A model generated the notes under the pieces. It was not told the origin of the DNA. It made no database searches and saw only the letters and a list, made by a program, of their open reading frames with translations. From positions 3,038,001-3,102,000 of the forward strand of contig NZ_CP018139.1 in the NCBI RefSeq assembly GCF_001886615.1: a DNA stretch of 64,000 nucleotides. The letters run 5' to 3'. Origin of the DNA: Halomonas aestuarii (GTDB lineage Bacteria > Pseudomonadota > Gammaproteobacteria > Pseudomonadales > Halomonadaceae). Positions 35,931 to 46,259 of this stretch are shown piece by piece. Numbering within the stretch: position 1 is the first letter of the stretch; each line of letters opens with the position of its first letter. The position numbers and the translations under genes were made by a program.

Positions 35931-36512
35931 ATGATCAAGAAGACCGCCATCGCCACCGCCCTAGCCGCCGCCCTGGTGCCGCTGTCCCAGGTCCAGGCCG
36001 CCGACTACGCCATCGACACCGAGGGCCAGCACGCCTTCATCCAGTTCAAGATCAGCCACCTGGGCTTCTCCTACATCCTCGGCAGCTTCGAGGAGTTCTC
36101 GGGCAGCTTCCGTTACGATCCGGAGAACCTGGAGGCCTCGGCCGCCAACCTGGACGTCGATGTGACAAGCCTCACCAGTAACCATGCCGAGCGTGACAAG
36201 CACATCAAGAGCGACGACTTCCTGGCGGCAGGGGACTATCCGACCGCCACCTTCACGTCCACCGGCTTCGAGCCCACCGGGGACAACGAGGGCGTGCTGA
36301 GCGGCGAGCTGACGCTGCATGGCGAGACCAACACGATCGAGATGCCGGTCACCCTGCTGGGCGAGGGCGAGGATCCCTGGGGCAACTATCGGGCCGGTTT
36401 CGAGGGGACCACCACGCTGACTCTGGCCGACTATGGCATCGACATGAGCAAGTTCCCCGAGGTGATGCACGACCTCGAGCTCTACGTCACCTTCGAGGGC
36501 ATCCGCCAGTAA
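35931..36512 (+). CDS. YceI family periplasmic lipocalin-like protein
   Basis: YceI proteins are secreted beta-barrels that bind isoprenoid or quinone-like lipids. The 193-residue product has a signal peptide ending VQAA. The mature start YAIDTEGQHAFIQFKISHLGFSYILG is the family signature, and HAERDKHIKSDDFL follows. AAGGAG lies eight bases before the ATG. Pairing with a b561 cytochrome suggests that the lipid ligand and electron transfer are linked. Confidence 0.92.
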   Translation: MIKKTAIATALAAALVPLSQVQAADYAIDTEGQHAFIQFKISHLGFSYILGSFEEFSGSFRYDPENLEASAANLDVDVTSLTSNHAERDKHIKSDDFLAAGDYPTATFTSTGFEPTGDNEGVLSGELTLHGETNTIEMPVTLLGEGEDPWGNYRAGFEGTTTLTLADYGIDMSKFPEVMHDLELYVTFEGIRQ

Positions 36513-36534
36513 GGCGTCCCCCGCAGGCACGATG

Positions 36535-36567
36535 ACGCCCCCCCGGAGAGGCTCCGGGGGGCGTTTC
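36535..36567. terminator. Terminator after yceI
   Basis: A GC stem (36536-36548 with 36552-36563, one bulged C) with an AGG loop is followed by TTTCGCTT. It lies between yceI and the convergent dioxygenase gene and may serve both. Confidence 0.75.
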
Positions 36568-36587
36568 GCTTCGGGGAGGATGGGGGT

Positions 36588-37382
36588 TCAGCGGGTCTCG
36601 TTGAGCACCGCATCGGGGAAGTGCCGACGCAGGATACGGTTCTGGAACTCATCCACGAATCGGCTGTTGATGATGACGATGAAGCGCTCGAAGGGGGCGG
36701 TCTCGTCGTCCTGGGCGAGGGCATCCACGCTGTGGTAGAGGCGGTCGTCGCGCAGGTGCAGGATATCCCCCGGGTCGAGGGTCATGTCGACGAGGGGCCG
36801 GGTGCCCGCCTTGTCGGCATAGAGGTGGTTCTCGGCGCCGGCGACGTTGTCCCGATTGACCACCATGACACTCAGCGCCTTGCAGCCATCGGCGTGGATC
36901 CCCTGGCCCTGCAGGGGGTCGACCATGCCCTCGCCGCGCACCCCGGTGATCTGCATGAGGATGGGTTCGTTCGGCTTCAGGTCCCAGAGCCGGGCCCAGG
37001 CGCGCACGAAGGCCTTCACATCCGGTCGGGCCATGAACTCCGGCGTGAGCGGCTCGTAGTAGCGCAGGCGGTCCGCCATGCTCTCGGCATCATTGAAGGC
37101 GCCTCCCTGGGCCATCGGACACGCTCCCATGTCGTGGACGTCGCCCCTTTCGTCCAGGGTCAGCCAGGACATGCGCTTCCAGCGGCGGTTGACATAGGGG
37201 TCCCGGGGCAGGTCGGCGGTGAACGCCTGCCAGGCCTCAAGGTCCACCCGGGAGCGCACCTCGGTCTGGGCCCAGTCCTGCTGCCGCAGGGCCTGGGTGA
37301 CCTCCGGCGTCCAGTAGTCGGCGACCGGGTCGAGGGGCATGGTGGCGGGATCGAAGCCGTATTTGAGGGTATCGAGTTTCAT
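36588..37382 (-). CDS. 2-oxoglutarate/Fe(II) dioxygenase family protein
   Basis: The 264-residue product looks like the 2OG-Fe dioxygenase family PF10014, which includes L-isoleucine 4-hydroxylase. The iron ligands read H163-A-D165 (GIHADG) and H217 (LYHSVD), and Arg233 (FERFIV) is placed to bind 2-oxoglutarate. I chose the ATG at 37382 behind GGAGAAG; an extension to 37445 lacks support. A free amino acid is a possible substrate, by family analogy only. It stands alone, divergent from a GGDEF-EAL gene. Confidence 0.75.
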   Translation of the reverse strand: MKLDTLKYGFDPATMPLDPVADYWTPEVTQALRQQDWAQTEVRSRVDLEAWQAFTADLPRDPYVNRRWKRMSWLTLDERGDVHDMGACPMAQGGAFNDAESMADRLRYYEPLTPEFMARPDVKAFVRAWARLWDLKPNEPILMQITGVRGEGMVDPLQGQGIHADGCKALSVMVVNRDNVAGAENHLYADKAGTRPLVDMTLDPGDILHLRDDRLYHSVDALAQDDETAPFERFIVIINSRFVDEFQNRILRRHFPDAVLNETR

Positions 37383-37568
37383 GAGATCTTCTCCACTGTG
37401 GGGCGGGCGACATTGCCCGTGAGTTGCCGGAAATAACCAGGGCAACCCTCTGAAAGTGAGAAGATTTGCAACGAAATGTCAAAAAATGTACGAAACTACT
37501 GGTACGCCACCTGTCTTGCGGCTTCGTTGAAAAGGCTGATTGCAACGTCAGACAGACACGTCATCGCG

Positions 37569-37586
37569 TGTAGGAGATTACCTACA
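37569..37586. promoter_or_regulatory. 18-base palindrome TGTAGG-N6-CCTACA
   Basis: Perfect six-base arms TGTAGG and CCTACA flank AGATTA, in the divergent gap between the dioxygenase and the GGDEF-EAL gene. The 6-6-6 layout and sequence are close to the GacA/UvrY box TGTAAG-N6-CTTACA. It is a candidate site for a LuxR/NarL-type response regulator. Confidence 0.5.
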
Positions 37587-37597
37587 ACGATGTGTAA

Positions 37598-37616
37598 GAT
37601 AGTGATTCTCGTTGCT
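37598..37616. promoter_or_regulatory. Possible Fur-like box
   Basis: GATAGTGATTCTCGTTGCT shares much of its first two-thirds with the Fur consensus GATAATGATAATCATTATC. It lies 12 bases after the TGTAGG palindrome. The divergent gene on the other side encodes an iron enzyme. The match is partial and I hold it loosely. Confidence 0.25.
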
Positions 37617-37677
37617 GCCACGGACCATACGGTTCCATGCTCTACGGTGGCATCGCCTTGCGATGATGAGGGGACGA

Positions 37678-39504
37678 ATGAGCGGTCGCGACACCCGTTT
37701 CCGGCTATGGCTGGTACGTCGGTGGCAGCAGGTCAAGGCGGCATGGCCCGCCGCCCGGGGAAGAACTGCCCTGGGCGACGTGGAACTCGTGCGTCGCCAG
37801 TACCTGGAAAGCGAGCAGCGATTCCGTGCCCTGCTGGAGAGCCTGCCCAAGGTCGCGGTCCAGGGCTATGACCGCGGCCGCCGCGTGATCTACTGGAACG
37901 AGGCCAGCACCCGGCTCTATGGCTATGCGCGCGACGAGGCCCAGGGACAGCTGCTGGAGGAACTGATCATCCCGGAGCCGATGCGTGAGCCGGTGATCCA
38001 GGCGCATCGGGCCTGGGTGGAGCAGGGGATCGAGATCCCCGCCGATGAGCTGGAACTCCAGCACAAGAGCGGCGAGCCGGTGTCGGTGTTCTCGCACCAC
38101 GTGATGCTCAACGAGCACACCGACGATCCCCTGATGTTCTGCGTCGACGTGGATCTCTCGGACCAGAAGCGGGCCCATCGTGAGCTGGATTTCGCCACGC
38201 GGTTCGACGCCTTGACCCACCTGCCCAATCGCCAGACCTTCGAGTCGCAGCTCGACGAGGCCATCGCCGACTGCCGGCGACAGGACAGCGGCCTGGTGCT
38301 GGTCTACCTGGATATCGACCGTTTCGTGGAGATCAACGACGCCCTCGGCTACGAGCAGGGCGACCGCCTGCTGGTCGAGCTGACCCGGCGCCTGCATCGG
38401 GCGATGCGCGGCTCCGACCTGATGTCGCGTCTCTCCAGCGACGAGTTCGTGATCGCCTTCCCGGGCTTCCGGCGTGAAGACGTCCTCCCCCAACTGCTGC
38501 AGAAGGTCCAGCAGGTCCTGCGGTCGCCGTTCCTGATGGACGGGACCCGGCGCCAGGTGACGGCCTGCCTGGGCGTCAGCCTCTACCCGGACAACGGTGA
38601 TACCGCGCGGGAGCTCATCCGCAATGCCGACGTGGCCAAGAACCGGGCCAAGCTCGACGGCCGCGGCAGCGTGTGGTTCTTCGACCAGAAGCTCCACGAC
38701 GAGCTGCTGCACCAGCATCGCCTCGTCGACCGCCTGGAACGGGCGCTGGACAGCGGAGAGCTCTCGTTGCACTACCAGCCCCAGGTCTCGGCGGTCAGCG
38801 GACGCATCGAGAACCTGGAGGCGCTGCTGCGCTGGCAGCCGGCGGAAGGCCCGCCCATCTCGCCGGCCGAGTTCATTCCCCTGGCCGAGCGCTCCGACCT
38901 GATCCACCGCCTCGGGGACTGGGTCATGGAGACCGCCTGCCGGCAGCGGGCACAGTGGCGAGACGCCGGCCTGGCGCTGGAGCGCATCGACATCAATTTC
39001 TCCGGCCGGCAGATGAGCCGGCCCGATGTCTTCCAGCGTTTCGAGGATTGCCTGGCGCGCCATGGCCTGGGCCCCCGACACGTGGGCCTCGAGCTCACCG
39101 AGAACGTGCTGATCGAGGCCGACGACAGGATCCTCGAGGGGCTGCGCCGGCTCCACCACCTGGGGTACCGCATCGCCATCGACGATTTCGGTACCGGCTA
39201 CTCGTCGCTGAGCTACCTCAAGCACTTCCCGGTCACGGCGCTCAAGATCGACCGTGCCTTCGTGCGGGATGCCCCCGACCAGCCCGAGGATCGCGCCATC
39301 ATGGAGGCCGCGATCTTCATCGGTCACCGGCTGGGGCTCGAGGTGGTGGCCGAAGGGGTCGAGAACCGCGAGCAGCTGACGCTGATCCGGGAGATGCGCT
39401 GCGACCTTGTCCAGGGGTTCTACTTCTTCCGACCCATGTCCGCCCCGGAAATGGAGCGCATCCTGGCCGGCCTCGTGACGGGGGAAGGGGGGCTCTCGGG
39501 CTGA
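37678..39504 (+). CDS. PAS-GGDEF-EAL cyclic-di-GMP protein with degenerate GGDEF
   Basis: The 608-residue protein has a PAS domain (about 45-165), a GGDEF-type domain (about 170-335) and an EAL domain (about 350-600). The cyclase signature is SSDEF (253-257) in place of GGDEF, so cyclase activity is doubtful, but the RxxD inhibitory site is kept (R244-G-S-D247). The EAL residues are present: EALLRW from 381, ELTENVLIE, DDFGTGYSS from 502 and AEGVEN. It is therefore probably a phosphodiesterase tuned by the GGDEF and PAS parts. I chose ATG 37678 after GAGGGGA. No membrane helix is seen. Confidence 0.88.
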   Translation: MSGRDTRFRLWLVRRWQQVKAAWPAARGRTALGDVELVRRQYLESEQRFRALLESLPKVAVQGYDRGRRVIYWNEASTRLYGYARDEAQGQLLEELIIPEPMREPVIQAHRAWVEQGIEIPADELELQHKSGEPVSVFSHHVMLNEHTDDPLMFCVDVDLSDQKRAHRELDFATRFDALTHLPNRQTFESQLDEAIADCRRQDSGLVLVYLDIDRFVEINDALGYEQGDRLLVELTRRLHRAMRGSDLMSRLSSDEFVIAFPGFRREDVLPQLLQKVQQVLRSPFLMDGTRRQVTACLGVSLYPDNGDTARELIRNADVAKNRAKLDGRGSVWFFDQKLHDELLHQHRLVDRLERALDSGELSLHYQPQVSAVSGRIENLEALLRWQPAEGPPISPAEFIPLAERSDLIHRLGDWVMETACRQRAQWRDAGLALERIDINFSGRQMSRPDVFQRFEDCLARHGLGPRHVGLELTENVLIEADDRILEGLRRLHHLGYRIAIDDFGTGYSSLSYLKHFPVTALKIDRAFVRDAPDQPEDRAIMEAAIFIGHRLGLEVVAEGVENREQLTLIREMRCDLVQGFYFFRPMSAPEMERILAGLVTGEGGLSG

Positions 39505-39559
39505 GTCCGGCGCCGCCATGGCGTAGAATGCCAGGTCCCCGATCGACCCCGGAGTCCGT

Positions 39560-40909
39560 GTGAATTCCCCCGACGCATCCCGTTCCTCCCTCGGCCTCAC
39601 CCTGTGGCGCCAGACCTGGCCCATGGCCATCGGCGTGCTGGCCCTGCTCGGCTTCCAGCTGGTCGACAGTGCCTTCATCGCCCGCCTGGGCACTGCGCCG
39701 CTGGCCGCCCAGTCCTTCACCTTCCCCCTGTCCTTCCTGGTCATCGGCATCCAGGTGGGCATGGGGATCGCCATCGCAGCCCTGATATCGCGCACCCTGG
39801 GGGCGAGGGAGACGGCGCGCGCGAGACGGCTGGGCAGCCTGGTGCTGCTGGTCGGGACCGCCACTATCGCGCTGCTGGTGTTGCTGCTGTGGGCCATCCA
39901 GACCCCGGTATTCGGCCTGCTGGGGGCCGACGGGGCGACCCGGACGTTGATCCGCCACTACTGGGGGCCCCAGCTGCTGGCGGCCTGGCTCGGGGCGGTG
40001 CTCTATTTCGGCTACAGCCTGTTCCGGGCCCACGGCGACACCTGGCTGCCGGGCAAGATGATGGTGATCACGAGCCTTCTGAACCTGGTGCTCGACCCGC
40101 TGCTGATCTTCGGCCTCGGTCCCTGGGAGGGGCTGGGCCTGCCGGGCGCCGCCTGGGCGACCTCGATCGCCTTCGCCACCGGCCTGCTGCTGGTGGGCCG
40201 GCGCCTGAGCGGCATGGACTGGCTGGCGGTCGAGGGGCTGGCCGGGGAGTTGAAGCGTTCCCTCGTGCCCTTCGCCGGCATCGCCGGTCCGGCCATGATC
40301 AGCCAGCTGATGCCGCCCCTGGCGGCCATGCTGGCCATCTCGGTGGTGGCCTCCCTGGGCGAGGCCCAGGTGGCGGCCTGGGGGCTTGCCAGTCGCCTGG
40401 AGACCCTGTCGTTGATGGTGGTGCTGGCCATGACGATGTCGCTGCCGCCCTGGCTGGGGCGCTGCTACGGGGCAGGGGACTGGGAGCAGATCCACCGGCT
40501 GATGCGGCTGGCGCTCAGGGTGGTGGTGGTCTGGCAGCTCTCGCTGGGGGTGCTGATGGCCCTGGCGTCGCCGTGGCTGGCCCTCGTGCTCTCAGGCAAC
40601 CCCGAGGTCCGCGACGACCTGGCGACCCTGATCCGCTTCCTGCTGCCGAGCTACGCGGCGCTGGGCGTCTGCATGATCGTGGTGTCGGCCGGCAACGCCC
40701 TGGGCTGGCCGCTGCGTGCCATGCTGATGTCCGGCGCCCGGCTGTTCGTCTTCTATCTGCCGTGTCTCTGGGTGGGGGCCCGGCTGGGCGAGCTGACGGG
40801 CCTGGCCATGGGGGCGGCCATCGGCAACCTGCTGGCGGGCCTGGCGGCCTGGCAGGTGCTGCGTCGGATCCTGGCCAGCCCCCGCCGACAGCCGTCCAGC
40901 GCTTCCTAG
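39560..40909 (+). CDS. MATE family efflux transporter
   Basis: The 449-residue protein has 12 hydrophobic helices in two similar halves and MATE/DinF-like segments (QLVDSAFIARLGTAPLAAQSF and LNLVLDPLLIFGLG). It probably exports drugs or toxic metabolites in exchange for Na+ or H+. The start is GTG at 39560, six bases after GGAG. Another frame stays open over almost the whole gene (39604-40953) but has no transporter features and is not real. Confidence 0.9.
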   Translation: MNSPDASRSSLGLTLWRQTWPMAIGVLALLGFQLVDSAFIARLGTAPLAAQSFTFPLSFLVIGIQVGMGIAIAALISRTLGARETARARRLGSLVLLVGTATIALLVLLLWAIQTPVFGLLGADGATRTLIRHYWGPQLLAAWLGAVLYFGYSLFRAHGDTWLPGKMMVITSLLNLVLDPLLIFGLGPWEGLGLPGAAWATSIAFATGLLLVGRRLSGMDWLAVEGLAGELKRSLVPFAGIAGPAMISQLMPPLAAMLAISVVASLGEAQVAAWGLASRLETLSLMVVLAMTMSLPPWLGRCYGAGDWEQIHRLMRLALRVVVVWQLSLGVLMALASPWLALVLSGNPEVRDDLATLIRFLLPSYAALGVCMIVVSAGNALGWPLRAMLMSGARLFVFYLPCLWVGARLGELTGLAMGAAIGNLLAGLAAWQVLRRILASPRRQPSSAS

Positions 40910-40985
40910 AAATATCCTCTGGTATTGAAGGATATTTCGACAATAAGAAGTAAAATACCATCAAAAAACAATTTAAGAATGGTAT
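40909..40985. promoter_or_regulatory. AT-rich regulatory block upstream of dadA with two perfect dyads
   Basis: GAAATATCCT (40909-40918) and AGGATATTTC (40929-40938) form a perfect ten-base inverted repeat beginning at the last base of the MATE stop codon. ATACCAT (40955-40961) and ATGGTAT (40979-40985) form a second one. GATATTTC returns at 41005-41012. The block is strikingly AT-rich against its surroundings. The second dyad may bind an Lrp-type regulator of dadA; the first may also be a MATE terminator. Confidence 0.55.
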
Positions 40986-41026
40986 ATATCGGTAAATTTC
41001 AGATGATATTTCCATGAAAACCTCCC

Positions 41027-41032
41027 TATACT
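41027..41032 (+). promoter_or_regulatory. dadA: -10 box of a probable dadA promoter
   Basis: TATACT lies 42 bases before the dadA ATG. No good -35 hexamer lies 16-18 bases upstream, which fits a promoter that depends on an activator bound in the AT-rich block. Confidence 0.45.
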
Positions 41033-41074
41033 GCCGGCCTCGTTGATCCCACCACCCGGCAGAAGGGGAGTCCC

Positions 41075-42334
41075 ATGAAGGTACTGATTCTCGGCAGCGG
41101 CGTCGTCGGCGTCACCAGCGCCTATTACCTGGCCCGCCAGGGCCATGAGGTCACGGTGGTGGATCGCCAGCCGTCACCGGCGATGGAAACCAGTTACGGC
41201 AATGCCGGCCAGGTCTCCTTCGGGTTCTCCTCTCCCTGGGCCGCGCCGGGCATTCCCCGAAAGGCCGTGAAGTGGATGTTCCAGGAGCACGCCCCCCTCA
41301 AGATCCAGCCCAAGATGGATCCGACCATGGCGCGCTTCATGATGCAGATGCTCGGCAACTGCAACCCCGAGCGCTACATGGTCAACAAGGAGCGCATGGT
41401 GCGTGTGGCCGAGCACAGCCGGGCCTGCATCAATGCCCTGCGCGACGAGACCGGCATCCGCTACGAGGACCGTCAGCGTGGCCTGCTGCAGCTGTTCCGC
41501 CACGAGAGCCAGGTCGAGGCGGTGGCCAAGGACATGAGGGTCCTGGAACAGTGTGGGGTGCGCCACCGGCTGCTTAACGCCGACGAGATCGCCGGCGTCG
41601 AGCCGGCGCTCGGTCGCGTGCCGGGCAAGTTCGTGGGCGGGCTGCACCTGCCCGACGACCAGACGGGCGACTGCTACCTGTTCACGAACCGGCTGGCGGA
41701 CTACTGCCGTGAGCGGCTGGGGGTCGAGTTCCGCTTCAACGTCGAGATCCAGCGTCTCAAGCGCAGTGCCGACAGGATCGAGAGCGTGGTGACGAGCGAG
41801 GGGGAGCTCACCGCCGACGCGTACGTGGTCTGCCTGGGCAGCTACTCGCCGTTCCTGGTGAAGGACATGGGGGTCAGGCTGCCGATCTACCCGGTCAAGG
41901 GGTACAGCCTGACCGTGCCGGTCACCGACGACGGCGGGGCCCCGCAGTCCACGGTGATGGACGAGACCTTCAAGGTGGCGATCTCGCGCTTCGATGACCG
42001 CATCCGCGTGGGGGGGACCGCCGAGCTGGCCTCCTACGACCTGAGCCTGCTGGAGAAGCGCCGGGCGACCATCGGCATGGTGGTGCGCGACGTCTTCCCC
42101 GAGGGGGGCGATGTGGGCAGGGCCGAGTTCTGGACCGGCCTGCGTCCCATGACGCCGGACTCCACGCCGATCATCGGGGCCACCCGGGTCGACAACCTGT
42201 GGCTCAACACCGGCCACGGTACCCTGGGCTGGACGATGAGCTGCGGCAGCGGCCAGCTGCTGGCCGACCTGATGAGCGGCAGGGATCCCGTGATCGATCC
42301 CCGCGGCCTGGATGTCTCTCGCTACGCGGCCTGA
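41075..42334 (+). CDS. dadA: D-amino acid dehydrogenase
   Basis: DadA oxidises D-amino acids, notably D-alanine, to 2-oxo acids and feeds electrons to the membrane quinone pool. The 419-residue flavoprotein has the FAD dinucleotide fold [19 protein letters not shown] at the N-terminus, the family's [11 protein letters not shown] and the C-terminal [23 protein letters not shown] precedes the ATG. The usual partners, an alanine racemase (dadX) and an Lrp-type regulator (dadR), are not next to it. Confidence 0.93.
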   Translation: MKVLILGSGVVGVTSAYYLARQGHEVTVVDRQPSPAMETSYGNAGQVSFGFSSPWAAPGIPRKAVKWMFQEHAPLKIQPKMDPTMARFMMQMLGNCNPERYMVNKERMVRVAEHSRACINALRDETGIRYEDRQRGLLQLFRHESQVEAVAKDMRVLEQCGVRHRLLNADEIAGVEPALGRVPGKFVGGLHLPDDQTGDCYLFTNRLADYCRERLGVEFRFNVEIQRLKRSADRIESVVTSEGELTADAYVVCLGSYSPFLVKDMGVRLPIYPVKGYSLTVPVTDDGGAPQSTVMDETFKVAISRFDDRIRVGGTAELASYDLSLLEKRRATIGMVVRDVFPEGGDVGRAEFWTGLRPMTPDSTPIIGATRVDNLWLNTGHGTLGWTMSCGSGQLLADLMSGRDPVIDPRGLDVSRYAA

Positions 42335-42350
42335 GACAGAGGCTCGTAAT

Positions 42351-42383
42351 GACAACGCCCGGGCCGATGGCCCGGGCGTTGTC
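42351..42383. terminator. Bidirectional hairpin between dadA and the aminotransferase
   Basis: A perfect 15-base-pair stem (42351-42365 with 42369-42383) with a GAT loop lies between two convergent genes. It has only short T runs, but its strength and position argue for a shared terminator. Confidence 0.75.
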
Positions 42384-42402
42384 GGTTCCAGGGGAGGCCG
42401 GA

Positions 42403-43590
42403 TCAGTTGACCGCGGCGATCGCCTTGGCCAGGTAGGGCAGGTTCTTGTGGGAGAAGCCGGCCACGTTGGCGCGGCCGGAGCGCACCATGTAGATGCCGA
42501 ACTCGTCACGCAGGCGGTCGACCTGCTCCGGCGTCAGGCCGGTGTAGGAGAACATGCCGCGCTGCTCCGCCACGCAGGCGTACTTCTGGTCCAGGCCATA
42601 GGGCTTCAGGGCCTCGACGAAGTCACGACGCAGCGTGTTGATGCGATCGCGCATCTCGGTAAGCTCCTCGCGCCAGGTGGCGGCCAGCTCCGCGGAGTGC
42701 AGGATCTCGCTGACGATGGCGCCGCCGTGGGCCGGCGGGTTGGAGTAGTTCTCCCGGGCGACGATGGCGATCTGGGAGCGGACGTTCTCCATCTGCTCCT
42801 CGTTCTTCGCCACCAGGATCAGGCAGCCGGTGCGCTCGCAGTAGATGCCGAAGTTCTTGGAGCAGGAGCTGGTGATGATCACCTCGTCGAGGTTCTCGGC
42901 CAGCAGGCGCACCCCGTAGGCATCCTCGTCGAGGCCCTCGCCGAAGCCCTGGTAGGCGAAGTCGATCAGCGGCAGCAGCTGGCGCTCGCGGAGCACCTCC
43001 AGCACCTGCTGCCACTGGTCGCGGGACAGGTCGAAGCCGGTGGGGTTGTGGCAGCAGGCGTGCAGCAGCACCACGTCGCCTTCCGGAATCTGCTTGAGGG
43101 CCCCCAGCATGCCGTCGAAGTCCAGGCGGTTCTCGGCATCGACGTAGGGATACTTGTGCAGCGTCAGGCCGGCGGCCGGGAAGATGCCCAGGTGGTTCGG
43201 CCAGGTCGGGTCGGAGACCCAGATGTCCTTGCCGGGCAGCTCCTTGGCGATGAAGTCCGCCGCCAGGCGCAGGGCACCGGTGCCGCCGGGTGACTGGGTG
43301 GCACTGGCGCGCCTGGCCTCCAGCACCGGCGAGCCCTCGCCCAGCACCATGGGCAGCACCACCTCGCCGTACGCCGGCGCGCCATGGGAGCCGATGTAGG
43401 TCTTGGTGGTCTCGTTCTTGAGCAGCAGGGCCTCGGCTTCCTTGACGGCGCGCATCACCGGGGTATTGCCCTGGTCGTCCTTGTAGACGCCCACGCCGAG
43501 ATCGACCTTCTGAGGGTTGGTGTCCTTCTTGAAGGCCTCGATCAGACCGAGGATGGCGTCCCCGGGAACCCGCTCAATTTTCTCGAACAT
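42403..43590 (-). CDS. Aromatic/aspartate aminotransferase, PhhC-like
   Basis: The 395-residue class I aminotransferase has the cofactor lysine at 245 in SSCSKNFGIYCERTG and the LHACCHNPTGFD segment of the AspC/TyrB group. AspC and TyrB are hard to separate by eye. The start codon directly follows the stop of the phhB gene, so the two are co-transcribed, and in Pseudomonas this partner is PhhC, the aromatic aminotransferase of phenylalanine and tyrosine breakdown. I therefore favour an aromatic substrate range. Confidence 0.88.
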   Translation of the reverse strand: MFEKIERVPGDAILGLIEAFKKDTNPQKVDLGVGVYKDDQGNTPVMRAVKEAEALLLKNETTKTYIGSHGAPAYGEVVLPMVLGEGSPVLEARRASATQSPGGTGALRLAADFIAKELPGKDIWVSDPTWPNHLGIFPAAGLTLHKYPYVDAENRLDFDGMLGALKQIPEGDVVLLHACCHNPTGFDLSRDQWQQVLEVLRERQLLPLIDFAYQGFGEGLDEDAYGVRLLAENLDEVIITSSCSKNFGIYCERTGCLILVAKNEEQMENVRSQIAIVARENYSNPPAHGGAIVSEILHSAELAATWREELTEMRDRINTLRRDFVEALKPYGLDQKYACVAEQRGMFSYTGLTPEQVDRLRDEFGIYMVRSGRANVAGFSHKNLPYLAKAIAAVN

Positions 43591-43929
43591 TTATGTCGCT
43601 ACCTCGTCAGTTCTGGCGGCAAGAATGAAATCGTTCCTGTGCAGGCCCTTCATCTCGTGCGACCACCAGGTCACGGTGACCTTGCCCCACTCGGTCAGCA
43701 GGGCTGGATGATGACCGGCCCCCTCGGCGATCTCGCCGACGCGATTGGTGAAGTCGAGGGCCTGCCCGAAGTCGCGGAACGTGAAGGTCCGCTCTAGCTT
43801 CATGATGCCATCGCGCTCGACGATCCGCCACTCGGGGATCTCCGTCCGGTACCGCTCGATCTCGGTCTCTGTCACGTGGGGAGCGTCCCAGCGGCAGGCC
43901 TCGCAGGGCTGTTCGGAAAGCTGGCTCAT
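43591..43929 (-). CDS. phhB: Pterin-4a-carbinolamine dehydratase
   Basis: PhhB dehydrates the carbinolamine made by phenylalanine hydroxylase and so recycles the pterin cofactor. The 112-residue product has the family motif [20 protein letters not shown], with His73, His74 and His91, and then KGLHRND ending at Asp100. I chose the ATG at 43929 behind AGGAGG. The hydroxylase phhA, its usual upstream neighbour, is absent here; the upstream gene is a recQ-type helicase. Confidence 0.92.
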   Translation of the reverse strand: MSQLSEQPCEACRWDAPHVTETEIERYRTEIPEWRIVERDGIMKLERTFTFRDFGQALDFTNRVGEIAEGAGHHPALLTEWGKVTVTWWSHEMKGLHRNDFILAARTDEVAT

Positions 43930-44033
43930 GGTGCCTCCTGGTCGTCGGGAAGGTCGCCCGCGTCGCGGGCTCGCGGTATCGGCCGGTGGCCTATGCACGG
44001 CGCAGACACGGGGCGGGAGACGGCGAGAACTCA

Positions 44034-44066
44034 CCCCTGACAGGGCGCGATGCGCCCTGTCAGGGG
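44034..44066 (-). terminator. Hairpin between the helicase gene and phhB
   Basis: A perfect 15-base-pair stem (44034-44048 with 44052-44066) with a three-base loop follows the helicase stop by 80 bases and precedes the phhB start by 104 bases on the minus strand. It probably isolates phhB from recQ transcription. Confidence 0.6.
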
Positions 44067-44146
44067 GTGTCCTGCCCAGAAAGGTCGTGCAGGGTGGTCG
44101 GGTCGTCAAGCCCCTCGTCGAGTGGCCGGGAGATGACGTGTCGCGG

Positions 44147-46108
<1,962 letters not shown>

Positions 46109-46259
46109 GGGGCACTCCCTGCCGCGTCGTCGGGGATTCACTGAGGATTCGTCCAGTATAACGCCCTCGGGCGCCTCGCGTCCGCCGACGGACGCTCCGG
46201 TCGACGATGCCACTATACTTCGGGTATCCCCGTCACACTGGCCGGGGCCGGGAGGGAGC

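Noticed and set aside
39604..40953. 449-codon open frame overlapping the MATE gene in another frame
   Set aside because: It is Arg/Gly/His-rich with no hydrophobic helices, while the other frame is a clear MATE transporter with a ribosome site.
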